A stretch of DNA of 64,000 nt from assembly GCF_002161085.1 (NCBI RefSeq), contig NZ_NFLU01000011.1, positions 62,001 to 126,000 of the forward strand, read 5' to 3'. The notes beneath the pieces are model-generated. The model searched no databases. It worked only from the letters and a program-made list of their open reading frames with translations, and was not told the DNA's origin. The DNA is from Flavonifractor sp. An112 (GTDB taxonomy: Bacteria; Bacillota; Clostridia; Oscillospirales; Oscillospiraceae). Shown here one piece after another: positions 8,372 to 17,424 of this stretch (within the stretch, counting starts at the first letter, position 1; each line of letters begins with the position of its first letter). A program made the position numbers and the translations under genes.

Positions 8372-9859
8372 TTACCCCAGGTAGGCCAGGGGGTTGACGG
8401 CAGTGCCGTTGATCTGTATCTCAAAGTGGCAGTGGTTGCCGGTGGACCGGCCGGTGGAACCCACACGGGCGATGGGCTGGCCCTGGTAGACCTTTTCGCC
8501 GGTGGAGACCAGCAGGCTGGAGCAGTGGGCGTACAGGGTGCGCTTGCCGTTGCCGTGGTCGATGACCACATAGTTGCCGTAGCTCCAGTAGCTGCCGGTA
8601 CCGGTGCCGGACCACACCACGGTGCCGCCGTCGGCGGCCTTGATGGTGGTGCCGTAGGAGGTGGCGATGTCCAGACCGCTGTGGTAGCTGTAGGAGCCGA
8701 AGATGGAGCGGTAACCAAAGCTGGAGGTGATGTTGCCGTACACCGGCCAGATGTAAGTGCCGGTAGGCAGCCAGGAGGGCCGCACCTTGGTGCCCACCGC
8801 GATGACCTTGTTGGTGGCCTCACGGGTGACCTGGGTCTCCAGCACCGTGCGCTCCTGCTCCACGCCGTTGAGGTAGGACACATCGGCGGTGACCACCTGC
8901 TCGCCGGGCACGCCGGCGTCCAGTACCCTGGACTCACCCTGGTACATGGAGTCGTCCTCCACTTCCACCACAGGGCAGGCAATCTCCTCGGTGTAGGTCA
9001 CGTGATCCACCGTCTTAACGGACAGGAAGGGGATCTCTTCCTTCACGTTGACGATCTGACCGATGTAAATGCGGCTGCTGTCCACACCGGGGTTGAGGGC
9101 CTCCAGCTCGGACAGGGTCATGCCGTTGGCCACGGCGATGTCCACAAAGGTATCGCCCTGCTGCACCTCATAGGTGGTCTGGCCGTTCTGATTGGCGGTG
9201 AGGGCGGCCACCATGGCGTCGGCATCCTGGTTGACGTCGGAGGCGGTGTACTCGTGGGTGATGTACACGCCGGAGGTAAACTCGGCGGAGATGGTGTTCT
9301 CATTGATATAGGGGGCCTTCACCTGGTCCAGAACGATATCCAGAGTCTCACGGTCCTGGGCGGCGCCGATAAACTGGCCGTTGACGGTGAGCACATAGTT
9401 CTTCATCACGTCGCCGATCTGATCGAAGAGATAGGTCTCAAACTCAGCGGCGGGGGTAATGTTCTCCTGCTCAGCCAGGGCGAAGGAGTAGGCAATATCA
9501 CCGTCCAGAGTGTAGTCATATCCCAGGATCTGCGTGGCCCGGGCCTCTACCCGATCCACCGCGTCCTCAAAGACCTGAGGAGAGGTGACGGTGCCCAGAG
9601 CCACGCCGTTCATCTCCACCACATAGGCGGGGGTGTAAACGGAGGTGACCACAGCGGCCACGCCCACAACGGCGGCCACAGCCAGGAAGTGGAAGGGGCT
9701 GATGATGCGGCGGCCGCCGGCAGTGGCGGCGTCGGTCCAGTGCTGGAACCGCTTGGCGCCGGTGCGGAACGCGGCGCCGGCAGCCTGGGCCTTGGCCCGG
9801 AGACGGGCGGTCAGGCTCTCAGTCTCCCGTTCCTGTGGAATATGAAGGATCTCGTCCAT
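8372..9859 (-). CDS. LysM-G5-M23 peptidoglycan endopeptidase
   Basis: The 495-residue, membrane-anchored cell-wall hydrolase has a charged N-terminal cytoplasmic part and one transmembrane segment near residues 55-75 (FLAVAAVVGVAAVV). An extracellular stretch follows, then a LysM motif (YEVQQGDTFVDIAVANG), a G5 domain, and a C-terminal M23 zinc peptidase with HSGLDI and HCHFEI as metal ligands. It cleaves peptide cross-links in peptidoglycan during growth, division or sporulation. ATG 9859 follows GGAGGGG at a long spacing; GGGGA and TCCCC next to the start could pair and hide the site. Confidence 0.92.
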   Translation of the reverse strand: MDEILHIPQERETESLTARLRAKAQAAGAAFRTGAKRFQHWTDAATAGGRRIISPFHFLAVAAVVGVAAVVTSVYTPAYVVEMNGVALGTVTSPQVFEDAVDRVEARATQILGYDYTLDGDIAYSFALAEQENITPAAEFETYLFDQIGDVMKNYVLTVNGQFIGAAQDRETLDIVLDQVKAPYINENTISAEFTSGVYITHEYTASDVNQDADAMVAALTANQNGQTTYEVQQGDTFVDIAVANGMTLSELEALNPGVDSSRIYIGQIVNVKEEIPFLSVKTVDHVTYTEEIACPVVEVEDDSMYQGESRVLDAGVPGEQVVTADVSYLNGVEQERTVLETQVTREATNKVIAVGTKVRPSWLPTGTYIWPVYGNITSSFGYRSIFGSYSYHSGLDIATSYGTTIKAADGGTVVWSGTGTGSYWSYGNYVVIDHGNGKRTLYAHCSSLLVSTGEKVYQGQPIARVGSTGRSTGNHCHFEIQINGTAVNPLAYLG

Positions 9860-9896
9860 GGGGGGATTCCCCTCCTATATCGTGGAATATCAATGA

Positions 9897-9994
9897 GTCT
9901 GTATCCGGTCTGTATCCGATCGGTAACAGCCGGAAACGAAAAGGTTACAAATGGTTACAGTCGTAATGATACACGCATCTGATCCAAAAGTCAA
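9897..9994 (-). promoter_or_regulatory. promoter and repeat-rich leader of the M23 peptidase gene
   Basis: On the minus strand TTGACT (9994-9989), a 17-bp spacer and TATCAT (9971-9966) form a promoter. Around and just downstream of the start point lie two TGTAAC units 10 bp apart (9959-9954 and 9949-9944), a third related TGTTAC at 9928-9923, and a perfect 11-bp tandem repeat GTCTGTATCCG (9897-9907, 9908-9918, plus-strand reading). TGTAA-type direct repeats resemble WalR/PhoP-family sites, which control wall hydrolases, but the spacing is not the canonical 11 bp. Apart from this and two terminators nothing was seen in 9860-10212. Confidence 0.5.
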
Positions 9995-10072
9995 GGCTTT
10001 CCGGGAAAAGCGAACAGTTTCTCTCCCTGTGGAGAAAGGAATTTTCACACCACGACATCTGGTGGATAGGAC

Positions 10073-10108
10073 AAAAAAGGAACCGCCCCACCCCCAAGAC
10101 CGGCGGTT
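10073..10108 (-). terminator. possible second terminator behind pta
   Basis: On the minus strand AACCGCC and GGCGGTT form a 7-bp stem with a long loop, followed shortly by a six-T run. It lies 55 bp beyond the main pta terminator and may be a back-up. Confidence 0.5.
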
Positions 10109-10163
10109 TTCCGCCCCTGTCCGCCAAACTTTTTTGTCAATTTGCCGGAAGCCTTCCATATTT

Positions 10164-10198
10164 AAAAAACCGGAGCACCCTGACGAGTGCTCCGGTTT
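10164..10198 (-). terminator. intrinsic terminator of pta
   Basis: A 12-bp stem (AAACCGGAGCAC with its complement) and an 8-nt loop are followed on the minus strand by TTTTTT. It ends 15 bp beyond the pta stop. Confidence 0.92.
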
Positions 10199-10212
10199 CC
10201 GTAAGTAACTGA

Positions 10213-11196
10213 TTAAGCCAGCGCAGCAGTGATAATAGCCATAGAATAGACCTCCTGGGCGTTGCAGCCGCGGGACAGGTCGTTGATGGGGGCGTTCAGG
10301 CCCAGCAGCACGGGGCCGTAGGCATCGAAGCCGCCCAGACGCTGGGCGATCTTGTAGCCGATGTTGCCGGCGTTGATGTTGGGGAAGATAAAGGTGTTGG
10401 CCTGACCGGCGACCTTGGAGTCCTTGCACTTGGTCTCAGCCACCTTGGGAGACACGGCGGCGTCGAACTGCAGCTCGCCGTCCACGGCAAAGTCGGGATT
10501 GGTGGCCAGCACCTTCTCGTAGGCGTGACGCATCTTGTCCACGGTCTCGCCCTTGCCGGAGCCCTTGGTGGAGTAGCTCAGCATAGCCACCTTGGGGTCG
10601 ATGCCGAAGGTACGGGCACAGTGGGCCACCTCGGTGGTGATCTCCACCAGCTCGTCCTCGGTGGGATCGATGTTGATGGCGCAGTCGCCCATGGCCAGCA
10701 CGGTGTTGTTGCCCACGCCCTCACGGACCAGGATGAAGCAGGAGGACACGATCTTGTTGCCGGGCTTGGTCTTGATCAGCTGCAGGGCGGGACGGACGGT
10801 GTCGGCGGTGGAGTAGGTGGCGCCGCCCAGCAGGCAGTCGGCCACGCCCACCTTCACCAGCATGGTGCCGAAGTAGTTGCCCTTCTTCAGAGCAGCGCGG
10901 CACTCATCGGGAGTCATCTTGCCCTTACGCAGCTCCACCATGGCGTCCACCAGCTTATCCATCTCGGGATAGGTGGCGGGGTCAATGATCTCGGCGCCCC
11001 GGATGTTGTAGCCGGCCTCCTCAGCGGCGGCCTTGACCTCCTCCTCGTTACCGATGAGCACGGGAGTCAGGAAGGTACCGGCCAGCAGACGGGCGCTGGC
11101 CTCCAGGATACGGGGGTCGGTGCCCTCGGTGAACACGATGCGCTTGGGGCTCTTCTTCAGAGTGTCAATCAGGGTCTGAAACATATGAATAGCCAT
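10213..11196 (-). CDS. pta: phosphate acetyltransferase
   Basis: The 327-residue product matches the short, single-domain Pta of Firmicutes, which interconverts acetyl-CoA and acetyl phosphate in the ATP-yielding acetate pathway. Motifs include RIVFTEGTDPRILEA at the N-terminus, GGATYSTADTVRPALQ, and a C-terminal FPNINAGNIGYKIAQRLGG typical of the PTA/PTB fold. The start at 11196 (MAIHMFQ) follows GGAGGAGATT; a longer frame upstream lacks such a site. No ackA is adjacent. A minus-strand -10 TATAAT at 11259-11254 with TTGTGA 18 bp upstream is a plausible promoter. Confidence 0.95.
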   Translation of the reverse strand: MAIHMFQTLIDTLKKSPKRIVFTEGTDPRILEASARLLAGTFLTPVLIGNEEEVKAAAEEAGYNIRGAEIIDPATYPEMDKLVDAMVELRKGKMTPDECRAALKKGNYFGTMLVKVGVADCLLGGATYSTADTVRPALQLIKTKPGNKIVSSCFILVREGVGNNTVLAMGDCAINIDPTEDELVEITTEVAHCARTFGIDPKVAMLSYSTKGSGKGETVDKMRHAYEKVLATNPDFAVDGELQFDAAVSPKVAETKCKDSKVAGQANTFIFPNINAGNIGYKIAQRLGGFDAYGPVLLGLNAPINDLSRGCNAQEVYSMAIITAALA

Positions 11197-11318
11197 GGGA
11201 ATCTCCTCCATTTCAAAGTTCCGTACTTTTGCCAAATACTTGGCGGTATAGCTATTATACACCTGCTCTCAGGACAATCACAAGGACCAGTACGAAAAAA
11301 TATTGTGGAAAAATCCGC

Positions 11319-11347
11319 TTTACTTTTGGTATTTTTGCAATTATACT
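11319..11347 (+). promoter_or_regulatory. promoter of the XRE regulator gene
   Basis: TTTACT (11319-11324), a 17-bp spacer and TATACT (11342-11347) lie 30 bp upstream of the ATG, which is preceded by AGGAGAGGTG. Confidence 0.6.
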
Positions 11348-11377
11348 ATACACACTGTTTTTTAGGAGAGGTGTGCT

Positions 11378-12073
11378 ATGACTTCTGATTTTTCCCGCTG
11401 CCTGTCTCTGCTGCGGCAGGAGAAGGGCGCGTCTCAGCGGGCGGTGGCCAAGGACCTGGGCATCAGCCAGGCGCTGCTGTCCCACTATGAAAACGGCGTC
11501 CGGGAGCCCGGCCTGGCCTTTGTCATCAAGGCCTGCAACTACTATAACGTATCCGCCGACTTCCTGCTGGGCCGGACCCTGAGCCGGGACGGCACAACCA
11601 TCGCCGCCGAGGAGCTGTACGACTACTCCACCGAGAAGGACAACGTGCTCCACGGCTCCATCCTGGCCACCCTGAACAAGAAGCTGCTGGTCAACTCCAC
11701 CGGCGTGCTCTTTGACCTGCTGGGCAAGACCGGCAAGAAGGAGGCCATCAACGCCGCCGCCGACTATCTGGGCACCGCCATCTATAAGCTGTTCCGCCAC
11801 CTCTACCGGGCGGACGGCACCCAGAACGAGGACTTTTTCTCCGTCCCCGCCCGGCAGTTCACTGCCGGGGTGCCCTTTGCCGACATGATCTGCGCCGAGG
11901 CCGACTACACCGAGGCCCTGGCCGCCCACGTCAAGGACAAGGGCAACTTCCCTCCCATGAACAACGACGCCCTGATGGAGAACTATCCCGGCCTGTACCA
12001 GTCCCTGCTCCAGATCATCCACAATACCGGCGAACGTATCAACCGCCGGACGGCAGAGCGCCGGGAGAAGTAA
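11378..12073 (+). CDS. XRE-family helix-turn-helix regulator
   Basis: The 231-residue protein has an N-terminal Cro/C1-type helix-turn-helix (about residues 5-60, with GASQRAVAKDLGISQALLSH and a following YENG). A C-terminal region of about 165 residues, rich in alpha helix, resembles no domain I recognise. The FLLGRT junction after the helix-turn-helix is typical of Firmicute XRE regulators. It is divergent from pta and is monocistronic. Its target and signal are unknown; regulation of itself or pta is only a guess from position. Confidence 0.85.
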   Translation: MTSDFSRCLSLLRQEKGASQRAVAKDLGISQALLSHYENGVREPGLAFVIKACNYYNVSADFLLGRTLSRDGTTIAAEELYDYSTEKDNVLHGSILATLNKKLLVNSTGVLFDLLGKTGKKEAINAAADYLGTAIYKLFRHLYRADGTQNEDFFSVPARQFTAGVPFADMICAEADYTEALAAHVKDKGNFPPMNNDALMENYPGLYQSLLQIIHNTGERINRRTAERREK

Positions 12074-12200
12074 CAGACCTTCCCCCCACCCCATCACCAA
12101 AATCACATCATTACGGGAGGTATGACCTCGTCCTCCCAAACTCCATATCCTTCGCTTTCCCCTGACGGGCAAAGCTCACTCATTCCGTTGCTCGTCCTCT

Positions 12201-12235
12201 CCAAATCAAACCCGCTGCGCTGGGCTTTGATTTGG
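12201..12235. repeat. intergenic hairpin upstream of lepA
   Basis: CCAAATCAAA and TTTGATTTGG form a 10-bp stem extended by CCC/GGG. It closes a cluster of smaller inverted repeats (a GGGAGG/CCTCCC pair near 12115-12140 and a GCTTT-CCCC/GGG-AAAGC pair near 12152-12176) in the 188-bp gap 12074-12261. It has no T run, so it is probably not a terminator; it may be a dispersed palindrome or a leader structure of lepA. Confidence 0.5.
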
Positions 12236-12261
12236 TTCATCCCCCAACTGGAGGTTTGTCT

Positions 12262-14070
12262 ATGACTGATCAATCCAAGATTCGTAACTTCTCGATCATT
12301 GCTCACATCGACCACGGCAAGTCCACCCTGTCCGACCGGCTGATCGAGCAGTGCAACGCCGTGACCGCCCGGGAGATGGAGTCCCAGCTGCTGGACAACA
12401 TGGACCTGGAGAAGGAGCGGGGCATTACCATCAAGGCCCGGGCCGTCAAGCTCAACTACGCCGCCGAGGACGGCAACACCTACGAGCTCAACCTCATCGA
12501 CACCCCGGGCCATGTGGACTTCAACTACGAGGTGTCCCGGTCCCTGGCCGCCTGCGAGGGCGCCATTCTGGTGGTGGACGCCGCCCAGGGCATTGAGGCC
12601 CAGACCCTGGCCAACACCTACCTGGCCATGGAGCACGACCTGGAGATCCTGCCGGTGGTCAACAAGATCGACCTGCCCGCCGCCGACCCCCAGCGGGTGA
12701 AGGACGAGATCGAGAATATCATCGGCATCCCCGCCCAGGACGCCCCCGAGATCTCCGCCAAGGTGGGCATCAACATCCCCGCCGTGCTGGAGGACATCGT
12801 GAAGAATGTCCCCGCCCCCAAGGGGGACCCCAATGCCCCCCTGAAGGCCCTCATCTTTGACAGCCAGTACGACGCCTACCGGGGCGTCATCGTCTACTTC
12901 CGGGTGATGGAAGGCACCATCAAGACCGGCATGAACGTAAAGCTGATGGCCTCCGGCGCCACTTATCAGGTGCTGGAGTGCGGTCACCTGCTGCCCCTGG
13001 GCATGGAGAGCTGCAAGGAGCTCATCGCCGGCGAGGTGGGCTACTTCACCGCCTCCATCAAGAATGTGAAGGACACCCAGGTGGGCGACACCATCACCGG
13101 CGCCGATTCTCCCGCCAACCAGCCTCTGCCCGGCTACCGCCCCGCCCGGGCCATGGTGTACTGCGGCATCTACACCGAGGACGGCTCCAAGTACCCCGAC
13201 CTGCGGGACGCCCTGGAGAAGCTCCAGCTCAACGACGCCTCCCTGTCTTTCGAGCCGGAATCCTCCGTGGCTCTGGGCTTCGGCTTCCGCTGCGGCTTTT
13301 TGGGGATGCTCCACATGGAGATCATCCAGGAGCGGCTGGAGCGGGAGTTTGACCTGGATCTGATTACCACCCTGCCCTCCGTTATTTACCGCATCACCAG
13401 GACCGACGGCAGCGTGGTCATGGTGGATAACCCCCACAACTACCCCGATCCCGCCGTCATTGAAATGGCGGAAGAGCCCTACGCCAAGGTGTCCATCGTC
13501 TCGCCCCCCGACTATGTGGGCAACATCATGCCCATGTGCCAGGAGCGCCGGGGCGAGTACAAGGATATGCAGTATCTGGACACCAATCTGGTGGAGCTCC
13601 ACTACTCCATGCCTCTGGGGGAGATCATCTACGATTTCTTCGACACCCTGAAGGCCCGCACCAAGGGCTATGCCTCTCTGGACTATGAGATGGACCGCTA
13701 CGAGCCCTCCGAGCTGGTGAAGGTGGATATGCTCCTCAACGGCGACCAGGTGGACGCTCTCTCCTTTATCGCCCACAAGGACAAGGCCTATCCCCGTGCC
13801 CGCCGTCTGTGCGAGAAGCTGAAGGAGAACATCCCCCGTCAGCTCTTCGAGGTTCCGGTCCAGGCCGCCATTGGCGGCAAGGTCATTGCCCGGGAAACCG
13901 TCAAAGCCATGCGCAAGGACGTGCTGGCCAAGTGCTACGGCGGCGACATCACCCGAAAGAAGAAGCTGCTGGAGAAGCAGAAAGAGGGCAAGAAGAAGAT
14001 GCGGAGCCTTGGTACGGTTCAGATCCCGACAGAGGCGTTTATGGCCGTGCTTAAATTGGACGAAGAATAA
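12262..14070 (+). CDS. lepA: elongation factor 4 (LepA)
   Basis: The 602-residue product has the normal LepA length. The GTPase domain carries AHIDHGKST (P-loop), DTPGHVDF (G3) and NKIDLP (G4), followed by domains II and III and the LepA-specific C-terminal domain ([20 protein letters not shown]). LepA acts on stalled or mistranslocated ribosomes. ATG 12262 follows GGAGGTTTGTCT. It precedes gpr, though on the opposite strand; in Bacillus lepA also lies near gpr. Confidence 0.97.
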   Translation: MTDQSKIRNFSIIAHIDHGKSTLSDRLIEQCNAVTAREMESQLLDNMDLEKERGITIKARAVKLNYAAEDGNTYELNLIDTPGHVDFNYEVSRSLAACEGAILVVDAAQGIEAQTLANTYLAMEHDLEILPVVNKIDLPAADPQRVKDEIENIIGIPAQDAPEISAKVGINIPAVLEDIVKNVPAPKGDPNAPLKALIFDSQYDAYRGVIVYFRVMEGTIKTGMNVKLMASGATYQVLECGHLLPLGMESCKELIAGEVGYFTASIKNVKDTQVGDTITGADSPANQPLPGYRPARAMVYCGIYTEDGSKYPDLRDALEKLQLNDASLSFEPESSVALGFGFRCGFLGMLHMEIIQERLEREFDLDLITTLPSVIYRITRTDGSVVMVDNPHNYPDPAVIEMAEEPYAKVSIVSPPDYVGNIMPMCQERRGEYKDMQYLDTNLVELHYSMPLGEIIYDFFDTLKARTKGYASLDYEMDRYEPSELVKVDMLLNGDQVDALSFIAHKDKAYPRARRLCEKLKENIPRQLFEVPVQAAIGGKVIARETVKAMRKDVLAKCYGGDITRKKKLLEKQKEGKKKMRSLGTVQIPTEAFMAVLKLDEE

Positions 14071-14073
14071 GGC

Positions 14074-14109
14074 AAAAGACCTGCTGCATGATTGCAGCAG
14101 GTCTTTTTT
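14074..14109. terminator. terminator shared by lepA and gpr
   Basis: A 14-bp stem AAAAGACCTGCTGC with its complement and a 6-nt loop is flanked by A and T runs, serving the two convergent genes. Confidence 0.93.
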
Positions 14110-14121
14110 GTATCCGCCTCC

Positions 14122-15024
14122 TCAGCTGAGGAACAGCTCCACATCCTCCACCGTCAGACCGGTCTGGAGGGCCAGGTTGATGCCGAACCCCACCACCTTG
14201 GCCAGGTCGGTGACCCGGGCGTCGATGTCCCTGGGGGTGACCATCAGCCCCTCCCCCGCCCCCTGAAGGGCCTGGGGGTCCAGATGGGCCTGACCCGCCT
14301 CAGCCAGCAGGTCGGCGGCCAGGGTGGCCCCATCCACCACCGTGGGCACCCCCACGGCGATGACAGGCACCCCCAGGCTGGCCCGGTCCAGGGCCGCCCG
14401 GGCGTTGCCCACCCCGGAGCCGGGGGTGATGCCGGTATCGGCCAGCTGGACGGTGGTACACACCCGGCTTAGGCTGCGGGAGGCCAGGGCGTCCACCGCG
14501 ATGACGCAGGAGGGGCGGATCTTTTCGGTCACCGCCCGCACCAGCTCCCCGCTCTCCACGCCGGTGGTGCCCAGCACCCCCGCCGCCAGAGCGGCCACCG
14601 GCCGGAAGGAGCCGAAGTGCTCCGGCACCTGCTCCACCAGATGGCGGGTGACCATGGTGTGGTCGGCGGCAGCGGGTCCGATGTTGTCCGGGGTGATAGC
14701 CCGGTTGCCCAGCCCCACCACCAGGGCAGGGGCCCCTTCCGGCAGCTTGAGCAGGACTTTCAGCTCCGCCGCCACCGCCCGGGCCGCCCGGCCAAAGGCG
14801 TCCTCCTCCCGGCGGACCAGAGCCGACAGGTCCACCGTCACGTAGGTGCCCACCGGCTTGCCGATGGCCTTTGCCCCCCGGTCATCCAGCACTTTGACCG
14901 TGGTCACCGGGTAGCCCTCCCGGGTGGATTCCTCCTGAGTCACGCCGGGCAGCTCCCCGGTATTGCCCCCCTCCCGCCACAGCTGGGCGGCCTCCAGCGC
15001 CAAATCCGTCCTTCTTTGTTCCAT
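14122..15024 (-). CDS. gpr: germination protease GPR
   Basis: The 300-residue product is the spore-specific aspartic protease (family A25) that degrades small acid-soluble proteins during germination. It begins RRTDLALEAAQLW, the propeptide region, and carries VVGLGNRAITPDNIGP and IRPSCVIAVDALASR, both typical of GPR. ATG 15024 follows AGGAGGACGCAT. Its presence shows that the organism is, or descends from, an endospore former. It lies in the usual gpr-rpsT neighbourhood of Firmicutes, divergent from rpsT. Confidence 0.95.
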   Translation of the reverse strand: MEQRRTDLALEAAQLWREGGNTGELPGVTQEESTREGYPVTTVKVLDDRGAKAIGKPVGTYVTVDLSALVRREEDAFGRAARAVAAELKVLLKLPEGAPALVVGLGNRAITPDNIGPAAADHTMVTRHLVEQVPEHFGSFRPVAALAAGVLGTTGVESGELVRAVTEKIRPSCVIAVDALASRSLSRVCTTVQLADTGITPGSGVGNARAALDRASLGVPVIAVGVPTVVDGATLAADLLAEAGQAHLDPQALQGAGEGLMVTPRDIDARVTDLAKVVGFGINLALQTGLTVEDVELFLS

Positions 15025-15135
15025 ATGCGTCCTCCTGTACACCCCAAGATATGGTGTTTTGTATGCTGCTTGCCTCTATTTTTTGCGGAGAGCGGCCCCA
15101 TATACAAAAAAAGTGAAAAAACCTAAAAAAAACTG

Positions 15136-15164
15136 TTGCAATTTCTCTTGCTTCCTGCTAGAAT
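15136..15164 (+). promoter_or_regulatory. rpsT promoter
   Basis: TTGCAA (15136-15141), a 17-bp spacer and TAGAAT (15159-15164) lie 60 bp upstream of the rpsT start. Confidence 0.65.
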
Positions 15165-15223
15165 GTAAAAATGCACAGGCAAACTATGTGTATTTACTAT
15201 CGTCATCGGAGGAGGTGTTTGGT

Positions 15224-15487
15224 TTGCCGAATATTAAATCTGCCAAGAAGCGTGTCCTGGTGAACGAGACCAAGGCCATGCAGAACAAGGCTGCGAAGTC
15301 CGCTCTCAAGACCGACATCAAGAAGTTTGAGGCTGCGCTGGCTGAAGGCAACCGCAGCGAGGCCGAGGGCGCTTACAAGGTGGCCGTTAAGGCGGTCGAC
15401 AAGGCCGTGGTTCATGGTCTGCTGCACCGGAACAACGCTGCGCACAAGAAGAGCGCCATGACCATCAAGCTGAACAAGCTGGCCTGA
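15224..15487 (+). CDS. rpsT: 30S ribosomal protein S20
   Basis: The 87-residue basic protein binds 16S rRNA early in 30S assembly. The sequence PNIKSAKKRVLVNETKAMQN at the start and NNAAHKKSAMTIKLNKLA at the end are diagnostic. The start codon is TTG at 15224, placed 7 nt after GGAGGAGGTG; a rare start codon is also used by rpsT of other bacteria, where it allows autogenous control. It is monocistronic, with its own promoter and terminator. Confidence 0.95.
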   Translation: MPNIKSAKKRVLVNETKAMQNKAAKSALKTDIKKFEAALAEGNRSEAEGAYKVAVKAVDKAVVHGLLHRNNAAHKKSAMTIKLNKLA

Positions 15488-15502
15488 TCTGTGGTCAACA
15501 TG

Positions 15503-15530
15503 AAACCGCCTGCCATGCAGGCGGTTTTTT
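15503..15530 (+). terminator. rpsT terminator
   Basis: An 11-bp stem AAACCGCCTGC with its complement and a CAT loop ends in TTTTTT. Confidence 0.93.
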
Positions 15531-15622
15531 GCTGCCCAAACGGGACCGGCCGGTTTCTCCCCTTGCATTATCTTCCATTTTATGGTATATCTAAAAGGAA
15601 CCTGTGTCCGGGAGGTGGGCCC

Positions 15623-16492
15623 ATGCCCAAAGAGCTGCTGAAAAAGAAGCCGGTGAAATTTGCGCTGGAGATGGTGGACATTTATTTCTCCAAGCACATC
15701 TCCCGCTCGGCGGCGGAGCTGGCCTACTTTCTCATCCTGTCCTTTTTCCCCCTGCTCATCTGCATCAATGCTTTTATCAGCCTGCTGCCGGTGGATCTGG
15801 AGGAGATTTTGGCTGCCGCCTCCCCCCTGCTGCCCAGGGCGGCCCGGGATATTCTGATGGAGTATGTGGGCTATATCACCACCAATCAGTCTCCCGGCCT
15901 GCTCATTGCAGGGGTTTTCATGACGGTGTTCTTTGCCTCGGCGGCCTTCCGGGCCCTGATGAACATTATGGAGGAGATCTATGGCCGTAAGGGCTACCGG
16001 GGCCTGCGGCAGGTGATCGCCAGCGTGCTCTTTGCCCTGCTGCTGCTGGTCACCATCTTCCTCTCTTTAGTGGTGCTTCTCACCGGCGGCTGGCTCTTCC
16101 AGGCGGCGGAGCGGCTGCTCCATCTGGATACCAACTCCCTGCCCTGGGACTGGCAGTGGATGCGCTTTCTGCTCCTCTTTCTGCTGGTATTCCTCTTCGT
16201 GATGCTGGTGTATCGGGTGGCCGCCCCCCAGGGCAAACCACGCCCGCCGGTGATGACCGGGGCCTTTCTGACCGCGGTGGTGCTCTCCATCTTTTCCATC
16301 CTGTTTTCCTGGTTCATCGGCCTGTCCTCCCGGTATTCCCTGGTGTACGGGTCCCTGGCCTCCATCATTATCATGCTGGTGTGGCTCTACCTGTGCGGCA
16401 ACATCCTCATCATCGGCAACATCTTCAACTGCGTGTGGTACAAGCACAAAAAGCTGAAGCTGCTGAAAGATTTAAAAAAAGAAGAGAAATAA
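15623..16492 (+). CDS. YihY/virulence factor BrkB-family membrane protein
   Basis: The 289-residue integral membrane protein has about six transmembrane segments, with the family's early S-A-AELAYFLILSFFPLL segment and the later YGSLASIIIMLVWLYL. It was once called RNase BN, but members have no proven nuclease activity and their function is unresolved. ATG 15623 follows GGGAGGTGGG; an in-frame extension upstream lacks a site. The C-terminus is a short lysine-rich cytoplasmic tail. Confidence 0.88.
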   Translation: MPKELLKKKPVKFALEMVDIYFSKHISRSAAELAYFLILSFFPLLICINAFISLLPVDLEEILAAASPLLPRAARDILMEYVGYITTNQSPGLLIAGVFMTVFFASAAFRALMNIMEEIYGRKGYRGLRQVIASVLFALLLLVTIFLSLVVLLTGGWLFQAAERLLHLDTNSLPWDWQWMRFLLLFLLVFLFVMLVYRVAAPQGKPRPPVMTGAFLTAVVLSIFSILFSWFIGLSSRYSLVYGSLASIIIMLVWLYLCGNILIIGNIFNCVWYKHKKLKLLKDLKKEEK

Positions 16493-16683
16493 AAAGGGCC
16501 TGTTGCAAAATGTGCAGCTCGTACAAAGACCCGTCATTCCGAGAAAAACGGCCGCCCACCGGGCGGCCGTTTTTCGTGGGAATCCGTCCCTTTTGCCGGG
16601 GAAACGGATTGCCACGCCAGTGTGCGCACTGGCTCGCAATGACAGGTTTGTGCAAAACAGCTATTTTGCAACAGGCCCTTTTT
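16491..16683. repeat. 193-bp inverted-repeat element filling the YihY-coaX gap
   Basis: Perfect 21-bp terminal inverted repeats (16491-16511 and 16663-16683, with core GGGCCTGTTGCAAAAT) enclose nested palindromes. These are a 15-bp stem GAAAAACGGCCGCCC at 16543-16575 and a GTCATT...AATGAC pair around a GCCAGTG-TGCG-CACTGGC hairpin (16604-16644). The last unit recurs at 63251-63290. The ends overlap the stop codons of both convergent genes, so the element could double as their terminator. It looks like a MITE- or REP-like element; it codes for nothing. Confidence 0.75.
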
Positions 16684-17423
16684 TATCGGTTATTTTGCTT
16701 CCAAATCTCTGCTAATCCCAGGAAGGTCAGGTGAGGCTCCCAGGCGGTGGAGATGGAGAGCAGAGGGCGTACCAGAGTGCTGTTGCCGCCGGTGAGCACC
16801 ACCGTCAGGGGGCCCAGCTCCTCCTCCAGCCGCCTGACAATGCCCTCAATGGCCCCGGCGGCCCCGTAGAGAGCGCCGTACTTCATGCAGGACACGGTGT
16901 CGGTCCCCAGCAGCCCCTCCGGCGTGGACAGGGTGATGGGGGGCAGCTGGGCGGCCCGGGCGGACAGGGCCTCCAGGCCCAGAGCCAGGCCGGGCAGGAT
17001 CATGCCGCCCCGGAAGAGGCCGCCCCTGTCCACCACCGACAGGGTGGTGGCGGTGCCCATATCAAAGACTGCCACCGGGGGCGTATAACGGGCCAGAGCG
17101 GCCACGCAGTCCACCACCCGGTCCATGCCCAGGTTGGCGGTGTCGTAGCCGCTGAGATCCAGACCGGTGTGGGTGGTTTTATCCACCACCAGGACAGGCT
17201 TTCCGGTGATGGCCTTCAGCCCCTCCCCTACCGGGCCGGTAAGGGCGGGCACCACCGAGGAGAGAACGGCCCCTTTGGCCTCCACCCCCTCCAGCAGATC
17301 TTGGAGAGATGCGGTCCAGTCCAGAGCGGGGTCACTGGGCAGCTTTTTTACAAAGGCCACCTGATCCCCCCGCAGGCCCGCTACGGCAACGGTGGTGTTG
17401 CCAATGTCAACGGTGAGCAGCAT
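16683..17423 (-). CDS. coaX: type III pantothenate kinase
   Basis: The 246-residue ASKHA-fold kinase catalyses the first committed step of coenzyme A synthesis. Motifs are MLLTVDIGNTTVAVAG (phosphate-1), DTANLGMDRVVDC, VFDMGTATTLSVVD (phosphate-2) and GGMILPGLALGLEAL. The ATG lies 1 nt after the panT stop (TGAGATG), so translation is coupled. Its stop falls in the terminal repeat of the adjacent palindromic element. It pairs with panT and the divergent coaBC to form a CoA supply block. Confidence 0.95.
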   Translation of the reverse strand: MLLTVDIGNTTVAVAGLRGDQVAFVKKLPSDPALDWTASLQDLLEGVEAKGAVLSSVVPALTGPVGEGLKAITGKPVLVVDKTTHTGLDLSGYDTANLGMDRVVDCVAALARYTPPVAVFDMGTATTLSVVDRGGLFRGGMILPGLALGLEALSARAAQLPPITLSTPEGLLGTDTVSCMKYGALYGAAGAIEGIVRRLEEELGPLTVVLTGGNSTLVRPLLSISTAWEPHLTFLGLAEIWKQNNR

Positions 17424-17424
17424 C

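Noticed and set aside
9860-10070. A c-di-AMP (ydaO-type) riboswitch before the M23 peptidase gene
   Set aside because: The conserved ydaO motifs are not present; only short direct repeats are seen.
12103-13776. A minus-strand 557-codon frame opposite lepA
   Set aside because: Shadow frame; LepA motifs are intact on the plus strand.
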